Shown here one piece after another: positions 33,228 through 44,460 of a DNA stretch of 64,000 bases. The notes under the pieces were generated by a model that was not told the origin of the DNA, did not search any database, and worked only from the letters and a program-made list of their open reading frames with translations. Every line of letters begins with the position of its first letter. Position 1 is the stretch's first letter. The stretch comes from Ampelomyces quisqualis (lineage: Eukaryota > Ascomycota > Dothideomycetes > Pleosporales > Phaeosphaeriaceae), in contig JAGTXZ010000024.1 in assembly GCA_018398575.1 (NCBI GenBank), positions 434,001 to 498,000 of the forward strand. Reading direction: 5' to 3'. The translations under genes were made by a program, and so were the position numbers.

Positions 33228-35940
33228 CTAACCCACGTTTCCCCCCTCTACCCTCTTTTCCCGCCCCACGTCCCCATGTCCATCCTTCTCTGCATCGAAA
33301 AATAAACTACCCTCCTTCCCATCCACACCCACCGGCTCCACGCCTCCGTCGCCCTGTCCAACAACACCAGCCTCCTTCTCCCTGCGAAACTGCTCCGTAC
33401 GCCCGCCACGCGGACTCAAGGGCCCCGCACTCGGCGGCGGAGAATTCAGCGGCGCCTTGTTGCTGCCCCACCCTTTGCGCTTCTCGCTGGCCCACGTGCC
33501 CCACGAGGAGAAATATGCGCCTGCGGATTTGGATGCTGCGGAGATGTTTGCTTGGGCAAGGGAGAGGTCTGGGGCGGGGTGTTTCCCTGGATGCGACAAG
33601 GGGGGGTTAGTGTCGGATACACTACATGTACGCAGAAGAAACTAAACGAAGAAACGAAGAAACGAAGAAACGAAGAAACGAAGAAACGAAGAAACGAAGA
33701 AACGAAGAAACGAAGAAACGAAGAAACGAAGAAACGAAGAAACGAAGAAACGAAGAAACGAAGAAACGAAGAAACGAAGAAACGAAGAAACGAAGAAACG
33801 AAGAAACGAAGAAACGAAGAAACGAAGAAACGAAGAAAAGGGGGGGGATGAAAAGAGTGTCGCAAGAGTAGAATGACGTACATTTCCCGCCGTGAGTATC
33901 GACGGTCCTACCCTCTTTTTCTGCTTGTAGTCGCTGTTCTTCCTGTCTTTTCTTCTGCGCTTCGCGCATTGCTTCCATTTCCACCCACAGGCGGTTATAC
34001 GCGCTCGACACTTTTTGCTGGCCGACGGCGAGTTGTTGGCCGATTGCTTCGCGGGATTTTTCGAGGCGCTCATTGAGATGCATTTCTGCTACTTGCCTAG
34101 TCGCCACGCGAGGATCAGCACACATACCCCCAGAGACATGGTTTGGAACGTGGAATTGGCGAACAGACTGGAACAAGACAGGGGTAAGTAGGGGCATTTT
34201 CTCGTGTGGGTGTGAATGAGAAGTCATGGGCAAGACGTACTGCGCTAGACGACGTTGCACGTCTTCGATGCTGAGTCCGCCGGAGCAAGGGTGCTTGGGG
34301 TCTACAATGTCGAAGAGGTGCGAGTCGGTGTTTTTGTTCCATATTCGAAAGTTTTCGGTTTGCATCCAGGCGTGGACCCAGTCATTTGAGAATTCGCTGG
34401 CAGGATCGCCGTCCACATCTGGGAGAAGATTGTCCTTGTTCGCATTATTCTCCATGTAGAGCTTGTACTTCACTGAAGCAAGCATGGCAAGCAGGTACTC
34501 TTCAAACTGCATACGAATGAACTCCTCGCTACCAGCGAAGCCGTGGTCTTTCGGCCGACTTGGGTTTGCTTCGTCCCAAGTATCTTGAACCGTCTGCGTG
34601 AGAAAATCGATCCATCGCCGGTCTGGAGTCGAGAGTATGGATGCCTGTCGTAAGGATGAAGACGTGGCGTTGACTGTGTGGTCATCGAGATTGATCAGGA
34701 TGTCACTGTACCGGTCTCTCTGTTGTAGCAGGAGCGAGTTTGTGGACCCAACAATGTACGATTTCGTGTCTTGATCAGCCAACATGTCGAGTTGTTGGAG
34801 TGGAGTGTATGGGCCGAACAGCGAGCCTTGTCCGAACAATTGCAGGGGTAAACCCATGTAAGCAAGTACTATTATTTTATCAGCGCTTGTAACAAAAATT
34901 GGTGAGCAGCTTACAGGAGGCGCGATTTGATGATTTGAGCGAGGTGGGCATAACAAGCTTCTCCTCGTAAGAATTGAACTTTGGATCGGCAGAATCCTGA
35001 AGATGGCGAATAAGGTTGGGTATCAGAGAAATGAGAGCAAACTGCATCATGCATAGGCGTTCGCAGTGGGAACCAAAGAAAAGGACCTGGGTCATGTCAG
35101 CCCGTTTAAAAAAAAGTTGCTACCATTTGACGTACCTTGGGCTGAAGTAAAGCGCACTTGAACAGAACCAATGTCTGCCATTTGAAGTCGTGTATGAGCT
35201 CTCGAAGCGACAGACCTACGCGGTAAGTCCAAGCCCACACTATCGGAGCTGATACGACTCACCAAAGTCTTGGCCTGCCTGGCCTTCTTGATTCTTCAGA
35301 AGTTGGGGCAGACTCTCCTGGAACCGTTGCAGAATCTCAATATCTGTAAAGTCTTTCTGCGCGAACCATGCTGCCGTGACGACGCCCAGTTGCGCCTTTA
35401 TTGCACCAAAGCATTGCGGTCGGTCGGTGATGACCACGACAGCCTTTTGTACCGTACTCCTAGTTACGTCGGCTGGTCGGTCGATCAACTGGTTCGCATC
35501 AAGCTGCCTCGTACACGATATGCCGAAGAGTGAGGTTGCGGGATGTGTTGAAGTGGCTGCGCGGCGGAGTGTGAAGTACGAATAGTCCTCTATTGATCTG
35601 GAAGATTTGTGTTAGTTTCCATGGGATTACATGTGAAACTATTCTCAGAGGGGTTGCGTATCAAGATGTACATACGCATGCGCGCCGTCACTCAGGGCCA
35701 TGAAAGGTAGCAAGCCCCAATCGTTTTCTGTTGTTGGATCACTCCCTTCTTCGGCACCTAACCATGTTTCGACCTCGGGTCCCCTACAGGGTCTGTCAGC
35801 TTCTTCTGCCTTGTCCAGCCGCGCAAAACCCTATATCAAGCTTCCAGCATAGCATGCTTCCCCTCACATGGCGAAGAAGTGGGTGCTCACCTCGCATGGT
35901 GAAAATCCACCACGCACACTAGTGGGTTAAGCGCAGCCAT
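33228..35940 (-). CDS. AVL9: Avl9, late secretory pathway (DENN-like) protein
   Basis: The model has eight exons (35891-35940, 35676-35783, 35263-35597, 35136-35215, 34915-35086, 34241-34868, 33882-34096, 33228-33586) and gives 648 residues. Avl9 acts in exocytic transport from the Golgi to the plasma membrane. The Avl9 pattern is clear: VCVVDFHHARGPEVE across intron 1, LLPFMALSDGAHA, EDYSYFTLR, SLFGISCTRQLDANQL, then VLFFGSHCERL and KSYIVGSTNSLLLQQR. A C-terminal coiled coil (VEMEAMREAQKKRQEEQRLQ) precedes a Pro/Gly-rich tail. Intron 6 (34097-34240) is 144 nt and free of stops in frame, so retention is possible; splicing is preferred because it restores RRLAQ-QVAEMHL. Intron 7 (295 nt) is expanded by an 8-bp satellite. 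Confidence 0.87.
33646..33838. repeat. 8-bp satellite (GAAACGAA)n, about 24 copies
   Basis: A near-perfect array of the unit GAAACGAA lies wholly within intron 7 of AVL9, between its donor (33881) and acceptor (33587). Read on the coding (minus) strand it is TTCGTTTC, a pyrimidine-rich run upstream of the acceptor. Confidence 0.95.
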
Positions 35941-36591
35941 GGTGGGTGTCGCACTCTGCTGCGATGCGAAGAGGCTATAGAAATTCTGCCAAGGGCGCCA
36001 TGGAAGGGCTCGCGACTTTAACGGTGCGGGACGTGGTGAGGGTTGCGGTGACGAAAGGCCGTCTTTCAGCCTTACCAAGCTAAGCTGCTTCAAGGCGTGC
36101 GCCTCGGCACTGACAGATCAGGCTGACCATGGGCGTTTTTCTTCGTAGAGTTCAGATGGAAGGATGATCCACTAAACCCAGTTTAGTTGTGTCACGTGCT
36201 TTACGTGTAAGCTGCTGACCTGGCCCAAGGAATGTACATCGCGCCAGGATTTGAATTACCTCGGTGTCAGAACTATAACAAGGCTGCGGAAATTACGTGA
36301 GGCATCCAAGACAGACAAATCTTGTTTCTATTCGATTCATTTGCTACCTAGGTATGATGGTTTCCACCGTGACAAGATCATGTATACCCACAACGGTAAC
36401 CGAATACTCCAAGCCACCGCCCCATCTACCAGTCCACAACCATATCTGTTCATGAAATGAGAATCGTTATGAGAGAACAAGCGACCCGCCCATGCCAGGG
36501 AGTGCGCAATCCTAGCCTCACGCAGTGTGAGTCTTTCGCTCCGAGAGTTGGATTCGTGAATGCAAAGCGCTCGTGTCGATGTCTTGTTTTT
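35941..36591. other. Intergenic region between AVL9 and HOG1
   Basis: Both flanking genes are on the minus strand. The stretch holds the AVL9 upstream region and the HOG1 3' flank; no gene or strong repeat is seen. Confidence 0.5.
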
Positions 36592-38055
36592 TTAGCTACC
36601 GGTCTCTGCTTGTTCCTGTGCCGCAGCATCGACATTGTGGTAATCGAGAATCTCAGAGTACCTAGCTAGCATTAGTAATTGTCAGACTCCTCCCTTGGAA
36701 GGCACTCACATCATAATTTTCCATGTGTCCACGGGAAGATCGGCATCGTTGAACGACCAATCAAACTTCTCCTCGGCAACCGGCTCGTCGGTTGGATCGT
36801 GGTATGGTGCGAGGTACGGGTGTGCGAGGGCCTGCTCCGCTCGTACACGCTTCTTAGGGTCGAAAACGAGCATATTTTCTAGCAGGTCGACGGCTGCAAA
36901 TTGTTAACTACAGAAACAGGGAAATACTTGTTACAATGGAACGCGTACCAGCTGGTTCAGCGTTCTTGAACTTGTTGGCCAAAGGTTGTCGGTCGCGCTT
37001 GGGTAGTGACTGGACAAATCGCAGTGTCTACGAAGTATCAGCCAAATGTTGCACTTCCCGTGGTAGACCATCTTACGTTCTCACTGCAGATGGTCTGGAT
37101 GACATCGTCTGGGGGGGTACCAAGCAGTTCCGTGATGATGGAGAATTGATTGACGTGATCCTTTCCGGGAAACAGAGGCTTGCCCTCGAGCATCTCGGCG
37201 AAAATGCAGCCCGCGCTCCAGATATCAACCTCGACATCGTACTTCTGCCAGGTGAGCATAATCTCGGGTGCTCGGTAGTATCGTGTCGAGACGTAGCCAG
37301 TCATCTGGGGGTCTTGTATACGGGCGAGACCGAAGTCGCAGATCTTGAGATCACAGTTCTCATTTACGAGAATGTTGCTGGGCTTCAGATCGCGGTGGAC
37401 GACACCGGCCGAGTGCACGTATTTGAGTCCGCGCTGCAGAGGTTAGTCTAGTCGGGCATGCTCACGATTCCGCCACGCACCAGAATCTGGTAGAGGAAGT
37501 ATTGGATAAATTGCTTCTCCAGCGGCCTGGAGGTGAGCAAGCGGTGCAAATCGGTTCCTAGTAGTTCCGTCACGAAATAGCTGGCTGGATTAGCGTGCAT
37601 GTTGTCATGGGTGGGACGGATGCCTACATGTCCTCGAGAGGGGAGATGAAGATGTCGCTCAAGCTGATGATCTGCGCCACGTCAGGATTTGCTTTTCCAT
37701 GGTAAGGGTGGGGGAATGCGCACATTCTCGTGTCTGAGATGCTTGAGCAGCTTCAATTCGCGGTATGTGCGCTTGGACAGGACCGGAGTGCTGAAGGGCT
37801 TCATAATCTTCTTGATGGCGACGGCCTGGCTGGTGAGCTGGTCCTTGGCTGAGCTGCGCTGTGTCAGTAGGAGAGGCACTGCAGGTGCTGTGCGGACATA
37901 CCAGACAAGACCAAAGGCTCCCATGCCCACGGGCTGCAGGTCAGTGTACCTTTGCGACGTCAGTCGTATCTACCTTGGCCATGTGGGGTATGGCCGCACC
38001 TGCTCGTGATCTCAAACGTCGTGCCGAAAATCTGGGCGCGCACAAATTCAGCCAT
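36592..38055 (-). CDS. HOG1: Stress-activated MAP kinase Hog1 (SakA type)
   Basis: The model has nine exons (38000-38055, 37902-37949, 37724-37853, 37628-37671, 37481-37580, 37077-37433, 36949-37027, 36710-36893, 36592-36661; introns 47-55 nt) and gives 355 residues, the usual length for fungal Hog1. The Gly loop GMGAFGLV, the lysine in AIKKIMKPF, catalytic HRDLKPSN (Asp141), DFG (159-161) and the p38-type activation motif T171-G-Y173 ([14 protein letters not shown]) are all present. The C-terminal common docking region is near [16 protein letters not shown]. Hog1 is phosphorylated by the Pbs2-type MAPKK and moves to the nucleus under osmotic and oxidative stress. The gene is divergent from a G-alpha gene, with a minisatellite between them. 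Confidence 0.96.
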
Positions 38056-39583
38056 GGTGATGCGCAGCTGGGGTGGATGTGCGATAGGCGCGGATGGGAC
38101 GAGTTATGGAGGAGGGGTGGTGGCGTGGACCGGCCGGGCAGAGCAGCGTGTCGGGTTGGGACGGTGGAGGGGGCGGGTGGGGGAGGCGGAAATGTCAAGT
38201 AGTTGTCACTTGGGGCGTGAAGAGGAAGAGCTTCTTTGACGCGGTGGGCAGAACAGCGACGTGGGCGCAAGGAATGGAGGCTCTGGGGGACTTGGCTTGG
38301 ACGGCAGCGCTGATCACTGCCAGGACAGGGCGTTGCAGCAGCAGTGGTTGAGTTACGGAGCACTTGGGTAGTAGTGAGTAGTGAGGGGCACTGGGGCAGC
38401 ACCACCGACAGGTTTCGGCGGTTCGGGGAGTGACGTATTCAGTGGCCATGTCAATTTTCCCATAGACGCCCGTGCGCACTGCCATGTACGGGCACGTATT
38501 TGAGGTCTGGCACTGGGATCAGGGCGCCTCGATACGGAGGACGGCTGACATGATCAAGGCGCAAGTCAGCTGACCATGTCAATGACCAAGTCAATCACCT
38601 GACCAGGTCAATCACCTGACCATCAAGGCGCCTCGATGCGGAGGACGGCTGACATGATCAAGGCGCAAGTCAGCTGACCATGTCAATGACCAAGTCAATC
38701 ACCTGACCAGGTCAATCACCTGACCATCAAGGCGCCTCGATGCGGAGGACGGCTGACATGATCAAGGCACAAGTCAGCTGACCATGTCAATGACCATGTC
38801 AATCACCTGACTAGGTCAATCACCTGACCATCAAGGCGCCTCGATGCGGAGGACGGCTGACATAACCAAGGCACAAGTCAGCTGACCATGTCAATGACCA
38901 TGTCAATCACCATGTCAATCACCTGACCATCAAGGCGCCTTACAAGTTACCGCAGGCTGCATGTTTCAAGCCGTGTCGCCGGTCAGCAAAGTGTCGCGGC
39001 GGGGGGAAGGTGAAGGTGATGATTGCCGATGCGTCGAGGCCGTGTCGCAGTCTATGGCCAGCTGTCTCGCCAGGCCCCCACACCCCCCAAGGGCCCAAAC
39101 CGGCCTTTGCATCAGCCGACGGCCCTGCGCGCTTGAGCCCCCATCTCCCCATCGTCCCTGGGTGACGACTGGCGACCAAGGCGCACCCGCACAAGCCTCC
39201 TAGTGGCCTCGTTCGCCCCGACCGCGCGAGTGCACCCTACGACATCCCCCCAGCCCGGCACCTGCACCACCGCCTTTGCCCGTCACGATCCCGCCCGCTC
39301 GCCCCGGCCGTCTCGCACCCCATCGCGGCCGTCTCGACCCTGGCGGCCCTCGTCTGCGCCCCTCCCCGCAAGAGCCCCTTTGACGGGAGCTGTCTGGCGC
39401 ACCGAGCCGACCGACGGAAGCGTCCACGTTGCTCGACACCGTCGCAGCATCGTCACGCCGCCGCACCGCCTGGAACACGGTCTCGCCCCGCGCCCGGCCT
39501 AGTGCTGCATCGCTGTCCCCGCCAGCGCTGCTCTGCCACCCCCATCCTCCCGCCGCCGCGAGCCGCCGCCCACACCACCCACC
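38056..39583. promoter_or_regulatory. Shared divergent upstream region of HOG1 and the G-alpha gene
   Basis: This 1.5-kb stretch must contain both promoters. It holds a four-copy 104-bp minisatellite (38524-38938). The right third (about 39180-39580) is very C-rich on the plus strand, as in long fungal 5' leaders. Open frames here on both strands look spurious. No specific binding site is called. Confidence 0.6.
38524..38938. repeat. 104-bp minisatellite, four tandem copies
   Basis: Units start with GCGCCTCGAT at 38524, 38628 and 38732 and 38836, each 104 bp apart, and a final unit start is at 38935 after a slightly shortened copy. Copies differ at a few bases only. Each contains sub-repeats of TGACCA and GTCAATCACCTGACC. 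Confidence 0.95.
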
Positions 39584-40911
39584 ATGGGCATCTGCATGAG
39601 CACCAGCAACGACCATGTCGAGCAGAAGAAGCGCAGCCAGGCCATTGACCGCAAGCTCGAGGAAGACTCGCGCCGCTTACGGCGGGAATGCAAGATCCTG
39701 CTGCTCGGTAAGCCGCTGACGCCGTCCACTGCCACCGCTCCGAGCATGCCTGCTAACTCGCGACAGGCTCCGGCGAGAGCGGCAAGTCGACCATTGTCAA
39801 GCAGATGAAGATCATCCACCAGAACGGCTACACCCAGGACGAGCTCGCCATGTACCGCCTGACCATCTACAAGAACGTCATCGACTGTGCAAAGGCCCTC
39901 ATCGGCGCAATGCGACAATTCGAGATCCAGCCCGAGTCGCCGGGCAACGACGAGTACTGCAACTACCTCGTCGACTACACCGTTGACCCGGACCCAGAGA
40001 AGCCGCTCGACGTGCGGGTAGGACAAGCCATAACCGCCATGTGGCGCGACCCCTGCATACCAAAGGTCCTGGAGCACTCGAGCGAGTTCTACCTGATGGA
40101 TTCCGCGCCATAGTACGCCATGTCCCCATCGCTGCTGGTGTCGCCATGCTAACGATGCAGTTTCTTCGACGAGGTCGAGCGGATAGCAGATCCCAACTAC
40201 ATCCCCATCGAGTCTGACGTCCTGCGAGCGCGTACAAAGACGACCGGTATCTACGAGACAAGATTCACCATGGGCCAGCTCAGCATCCAGTACGTGCGCG
40301 TCTTCAAAGAGACCTCGGGCATGTCGGCTAATGGGAAACAGCATGTTTGATGTCGGCGGCCAACGAAGCGAGCGCAAGAAATGGATTCACTGTTTCGAAA
40401 ACGTCACATCCATCATCTTCTGCGTGGCATTGAGCGAGTACGACCAAGTGCTGTTGGAAGAGAGCTCACAAGTAAGATGGCCAACTGACTTGGTAGTGCC
40501 CTGACTGACTCGCAACCTAGAACCGCATGATGGAGAGCTTGGTACTGTTCGACTCGGTTGTCAACAGCCGATGGTTCATGAGGACCAGCATCATCCTGTT
40601 CCTCAACAAGGTCGACCTCTTCAAAGCGAAGCTCGCGCGATCGCCATTGGGCAATTACTTCCCCGACTACTCTGGCGGCAACGACGTCAATCGCGCCGCA
40701 AAATATCTGCTCTGGAGATTCAATCAGGTCAATCGCGCACATCTCAACCTCTATCCTCAGTAAGTTGTCCAGCTCGCTGATCAACATGACATGAGAGACT
40801 AACTAGTCCAGCCTCACGCAAGCTACCGATACGTCAAATATCCGACTCGTCTTCGCCGCTGTCAAGGAAACAATCCTGCAAAACGCACTGAAAGACTCGG
40901 GAATCCTATAA
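39584..40911 (+). CDS. gna-3: Heterotrimeric G-protein alpha subunit, group III (GNA-3/Gpa2-like)
   Basis: The model has six exons (39584-39707, 39767-40112, 40161-40289, 40342-40471, 40521-40759, 40812-40911; introns 48-59 nt) and gives 355 residues. The N-terminus MGICMS offers a myristoylation glycine and a palmitoylation cysteine. GTPase motifs are [16 protein letters not shown] (switch I Arg), [18 protein letters not shown] and TQATDTSN. The N-terminal helix ([20 protein letters not shown]) and the C-terminus KDSGIL, without a pertussis-toxin cysteine, fit fungal group III alpha subunits. These act at the plasma membrane, mainly on adenylate cyclase and cAMP, and affect nutrient sensing, conidiation and virulence in many species. 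Assignment to group III is from pattern only. Confidence 0.93.
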
Positions 40912-42072
40912 TCGTCCGCGCATCGACCGCTGCCACACTGCGTCCGCCTCCCGCCTATCTACTACATAATACACGAGCGCTTACGATTATTGTTCAGTCT
41001 TGCCACTTCTTTGCACATTTTCGGTCACGACTCAGGAAATTCGGGAGATATCATTGCCTCTAGCCATTCGCGAACCAGAGCGCAGCATTGGAGTTTTTTC
41101 GGCGTTTCAAGATTCCCTGGGGATACTGTTTCATTACTATCATCTTTTTTTCGGATGCGGTTGCTGTTCAGGCACCTATTTTATCCATCTTTTCGCCATC
41201 TTGATCTCTACGGAAAGTTATGCGTGAATTGGCCATGTTTTTTGTTACCGTCTGCTTTTTGGCTCCGACCGTCGTCATCGGAAATATCTTGTCACCCCAC
41301 TTCTTTTTCTGTTTTAGAACGAGAAAAGTTGGTTGTGAGGACGTTGACGTGTCTCGAGTTCTCCCGTTTATATACTGTTGGATCCGATTCTGCGGGACTT
41401 GTATGTTATAGCCTCTCCTTCATGATGGCTTTCTTTGTTGTCTCTGGGAAATCCATTGGAAGTCGTGTTCTTAACGACTGTGTGCCTCGACGTCCAACCG
41501 CGGCAACCATTTCAAACCATGTATCAATCACCCATCTCCGTGCTTCGGCAGCATCTTGGCGTCACGCCAACAGCAGTACATCAAAGCATGCTTGCAGATC
41601 TCTATTTGGATATTCGAAAAGTCGTTGGACACACGACACAATTGGCAATGGCAAAGCAGAGCAATCGACCGTAGCATCACATGTAACGAGATGAACCAAA
41701 AGAGACAGCTCCATTGCACACCAAAGAGCCAAGGTTTCCTTTCATCCGCCTGTGGCTTGTGATGTGGCGCTCACCGCGAAATGATGTAAGCAGTGTCATT
41801 CAATTCGATTGACGAACAAGGTGCAACACGTGGGGCGCCAAGACATTAGGCCCCTCCCCTGCCTCTGATCAGATGGCACCCAATTGGTGGGAATGATATA
41901 GCCCCTACGACCGATGCTCGATTTTGCGCCCATGAAGCTGGTTCTTCGTGTCAAGATACATTTTCCCCCTCACGTCGCTGAAACATATCCATAGTCAGCT
42001 TTTTTCCAAAGTAGAATGAAAGGTTTGTGGTACTGTACGTGGGACAGCGACGTGTTGTGGTTGATTGGTAGG
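40912..42072. other. 3' flank of G-alpha gene, no gene recognised
   Basis: The first several hundred bases are T-rich and likely 3' UTR. The remainder has no coding frame with recognisable features. Confidence 0.5.
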
Positions 42073-42359
42073 GTACGGAGCGGAGACGTTATTGCCCACC
42101 CCCATAAGCAGAATGTTACGGAGTATTACGGAGTACTCCGTACCCACCCCCTAAGACACCGCCAAGGCCAAATCAGCCTACCATCTTAAGTGAATCTAGC
42201 CCCGAACTTTTTAGATTCCTCCGCCTTTACGACAACGTTTTGAATTTTCTTTTTACACTGATGAAATTATATGGGTGGGGGGGTGGCTTTGGAGGGCTTC
42301 AAGATCAAGACAGGGGCTTATGGGGGTGGTGGGCAATAACGTTTCCCGGTACTCCGTAC
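42073..42359. mobile_element. MITE-like element with terminal inverted repeats
   Basis: The left end (42073-42109) and the right end (42316-42359) are inverted copies of each other. The left reads GTACGGAG, then ACGTTATTGCCCAC, then CCCCATAAGC; the right, reverse-complemented, gives GTACGGAG, then AACGTTATTGCCCAC, then CCCCCATAAGC, with a few small gaps. The interior has no open frame. It contains ACGGAGTA/TACTCCGT motifs (42115-42143), and TACTCCGTACGGAGTA spans the right boundary. Size (about 290 bp) and structure fit a non-autonomous DNA transposon. A target-site duplication could not be fixed; TA is possible. Confidence 0.65.
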
Positions 42360-44027
42360 GGAGTAGCTTTCTCCACAGTTCCATCCTCAACGCGTGTTTT
42401 CCTCGCGCGTCGCGCGTAAACACCATCCACACGAGCTGTTGCGATGGTGGGTTTTCAGTCCTGCTTCATTATTGCTCTACATACTCACCCCCCTGCGTTC
42501 CCACACTGATTGCCCGCGCCGCCATCATGTCTCGTGAACCGAACCAAGGCTTTAAACAGACGGCGTATGGTGTCTTGTCACAGACGCGGTACCACCAACG
42601 CGGCGGCGATCCGTCTGGGCGGCTGAGAATTTCCTTCGAGCGGGGAAAATAGCTCGAATAATGCGCTCGGTTTCACTTGTCCTTGCTTTAACATCATTGT
42701 CGTCATCGCGCGCATGTGGTTTGTACATCTGCGGTGCGACCGCCGCGTTGTTTGCGTGAAGGTAAGGCGTCGGCACGTCTCGCTCGGTGATGATCGGAAT
42801 ACATGTCTTTGCAGACGTAGCTGCATGTATGAAAGTCGGATTGGCCCCCGGTCGACTCCAAGTCTTGGCCGCGCGATTCAATGGCAAGTCGACGTGTGCG
42901 ATGCAGATCGGAGTCTCTTGGAACGCATCGCTGCTGGAGAGTTTGGAGTTGATGGTCTGTGGCATTTTAGGTTGTGTATTCGCTGGCCCATATTTATGAT
43001 GTTTGTAAGAGACACGAGATTGTGTTCAAGTGCAGACGGGGACTGTTTATTAAAGACGTCGCGAACAGAACAAAGATGCTGGAGTCGTCCGGAACGAGCC
43101 GACAAAAAGCCAAGGCTTGGACCAGCTCGCTGGTGGGGTTTGCCGAGTGACATGCAGAAGGAGGAGCGAGATGAGGAGGTCGACCAGAGAGAAACCTCAT
43201 CTGGGACGTCGCTTGGACTACTCAACACATTAGTTATCCTACGATGATTGACTATCACATGGTAATTGCGCGAGCATCCATCACACCATCGAGTCGCGTT
43301 CCCCGCACCCTGCTTCTCACGACACACAAATCATCGATACATCCTGACATCCCACCGTCTCCGTCATCATGCCTATCATCGGTGGGACACTCGGCACCCG
43401 ACAAAGGACCACAGTGCCACAGAACGCCGCGCGACTAGCGAGCCACCGTGCAGCGCGTGTGGAACGGGACAGGCTACAGCGGACAACGTGACCGGGACAT
43501 GTGCATGACCAGCAGGACACCCCCGCGCGCATGGCAGGTTGAAAATACCTACTGAGTGGCGAAAAAGACGGGAGGATGTTGTATCCAGAGGCTTACTTAC
43601 CACCTACCCTGCGGCCCACATACAGAAGCTTTGATAAGCTTTGCGACTAATCTGTGTAAGGCGTGGGGAGAGCGGATGGATCGGATAGCGCCTTCAGCAC
43701 TCGTGGCTTACTCACACACAAATCACATGGACAAATCGATATGCAACACCAGACATTGGTAAATCTTTGCCATTTCCGCTCGCTAGCTATTCTCTAGCGA
43801 ATGGCTATCCGTGACTGTTACCAAAAAACGCCTTGCTTTTTCCTGCCCATACCTCCATCAGCCGTGAGGGTTCTTTTTGTGCGCTTTTGATGATATGCAA
43901 GATAAGAAAACTGGTATCATGATTTCGTTATAAACTCCAACCGCATGTTTTCTCCTCGAGACATGCTGCGTGACCCCGACCAGTAGGATGTCGCCGTTTA
44001 GTCCAGCTACAGCGCGACACACAGGCG
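42360..44027. other. Intergenic region, no gene recognised
   Basis: Includes a 41-codon frame from the ATG at 42527 with no features, and several overlapping frames in both directions without coding character. No strong repeat was seen beyond the element end at 42359. Confidence 0.45.
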
Positions 44028-44460
44028 TCATACGCTTAGAAACCTGCACCCCTTCGAGAACGTTAGTAACCACTCAGATATAATGTGCAGAGAACAAAAG
44101 GCTCCAGTACCTGTTGGACAAGAAAGCGGAGCGAGCGACGGGCGTCATATCCGCAAGGCTCGCGAGCGGAGGAGCGGCATGCTTCGCGTTAAGCGCCAGA
44201 GGAGCAAAATCCGTTGCTGTACGGATTGGTGAAGTGGCAGCCTGGATGGGGGGAGAAGGTGGCGCGCTGACAGCGGGAGGCTCAGGGACGCTGCAGGTGC
44301 TGGAGACAGAGGAGTGGCGGGAGACTGTCCGGTTGGAAAGAAACCCGTGATCAAACTGCTCGGGCTGAAGGGCGGCGGCGTCGACGACATCAGTCTTCTT
44401 GACGGGAGTGTTGACAGCGAGAAAGTTGCTGGGAAACGGGATGTGGTAGGAGGAAGACAT
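44028..44460 (-). CDS. Small Ser/Pro-rich hypothetical protein
   Basis: The preferred model has two exons (44111-44460 and 44028-44043) and gives 121 residues. The intron (44044-44110) has donor GTACTG, a perfect branch site ACTAAC and acceptor GTGCAG. Unspliced, the frame would run 128 residues to 44074. The protein starts MSSSYHIPFPSNFLAVNTPV and is disordered and Ser/Pro/Ala-rich. The motif FLSNR appears twice, once in HGFLSNRTVSRHSS and once near the end in ARSAFLSNR. Repeated short basic Ser motifs of this type could be phosphorylation or 14-3-3 sites, but no function can be assigned. A long C/T-rich leader (reading minus) supports an expressed gene. Confidence 0.5.

Noticed and set aside
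33457..34073. Long frames on both strands with repeated KKRRNEET or FLRFFVSS
   Set aside because: They arise only from the 8-bp satellite, whose unit length lets every frame stay open. The array is intronic.
38524..38938. Possible CRISPR-like array
   Set aside because: The copies are contiguous 104-bp tandem units with no unique spacers, in a eukaryotic genome; this is a minisatellite.
42527..42652. 41-codon frame at a good ATG context
   Set aside because: Too short and featureless; no conserved cysteine or other pattern.
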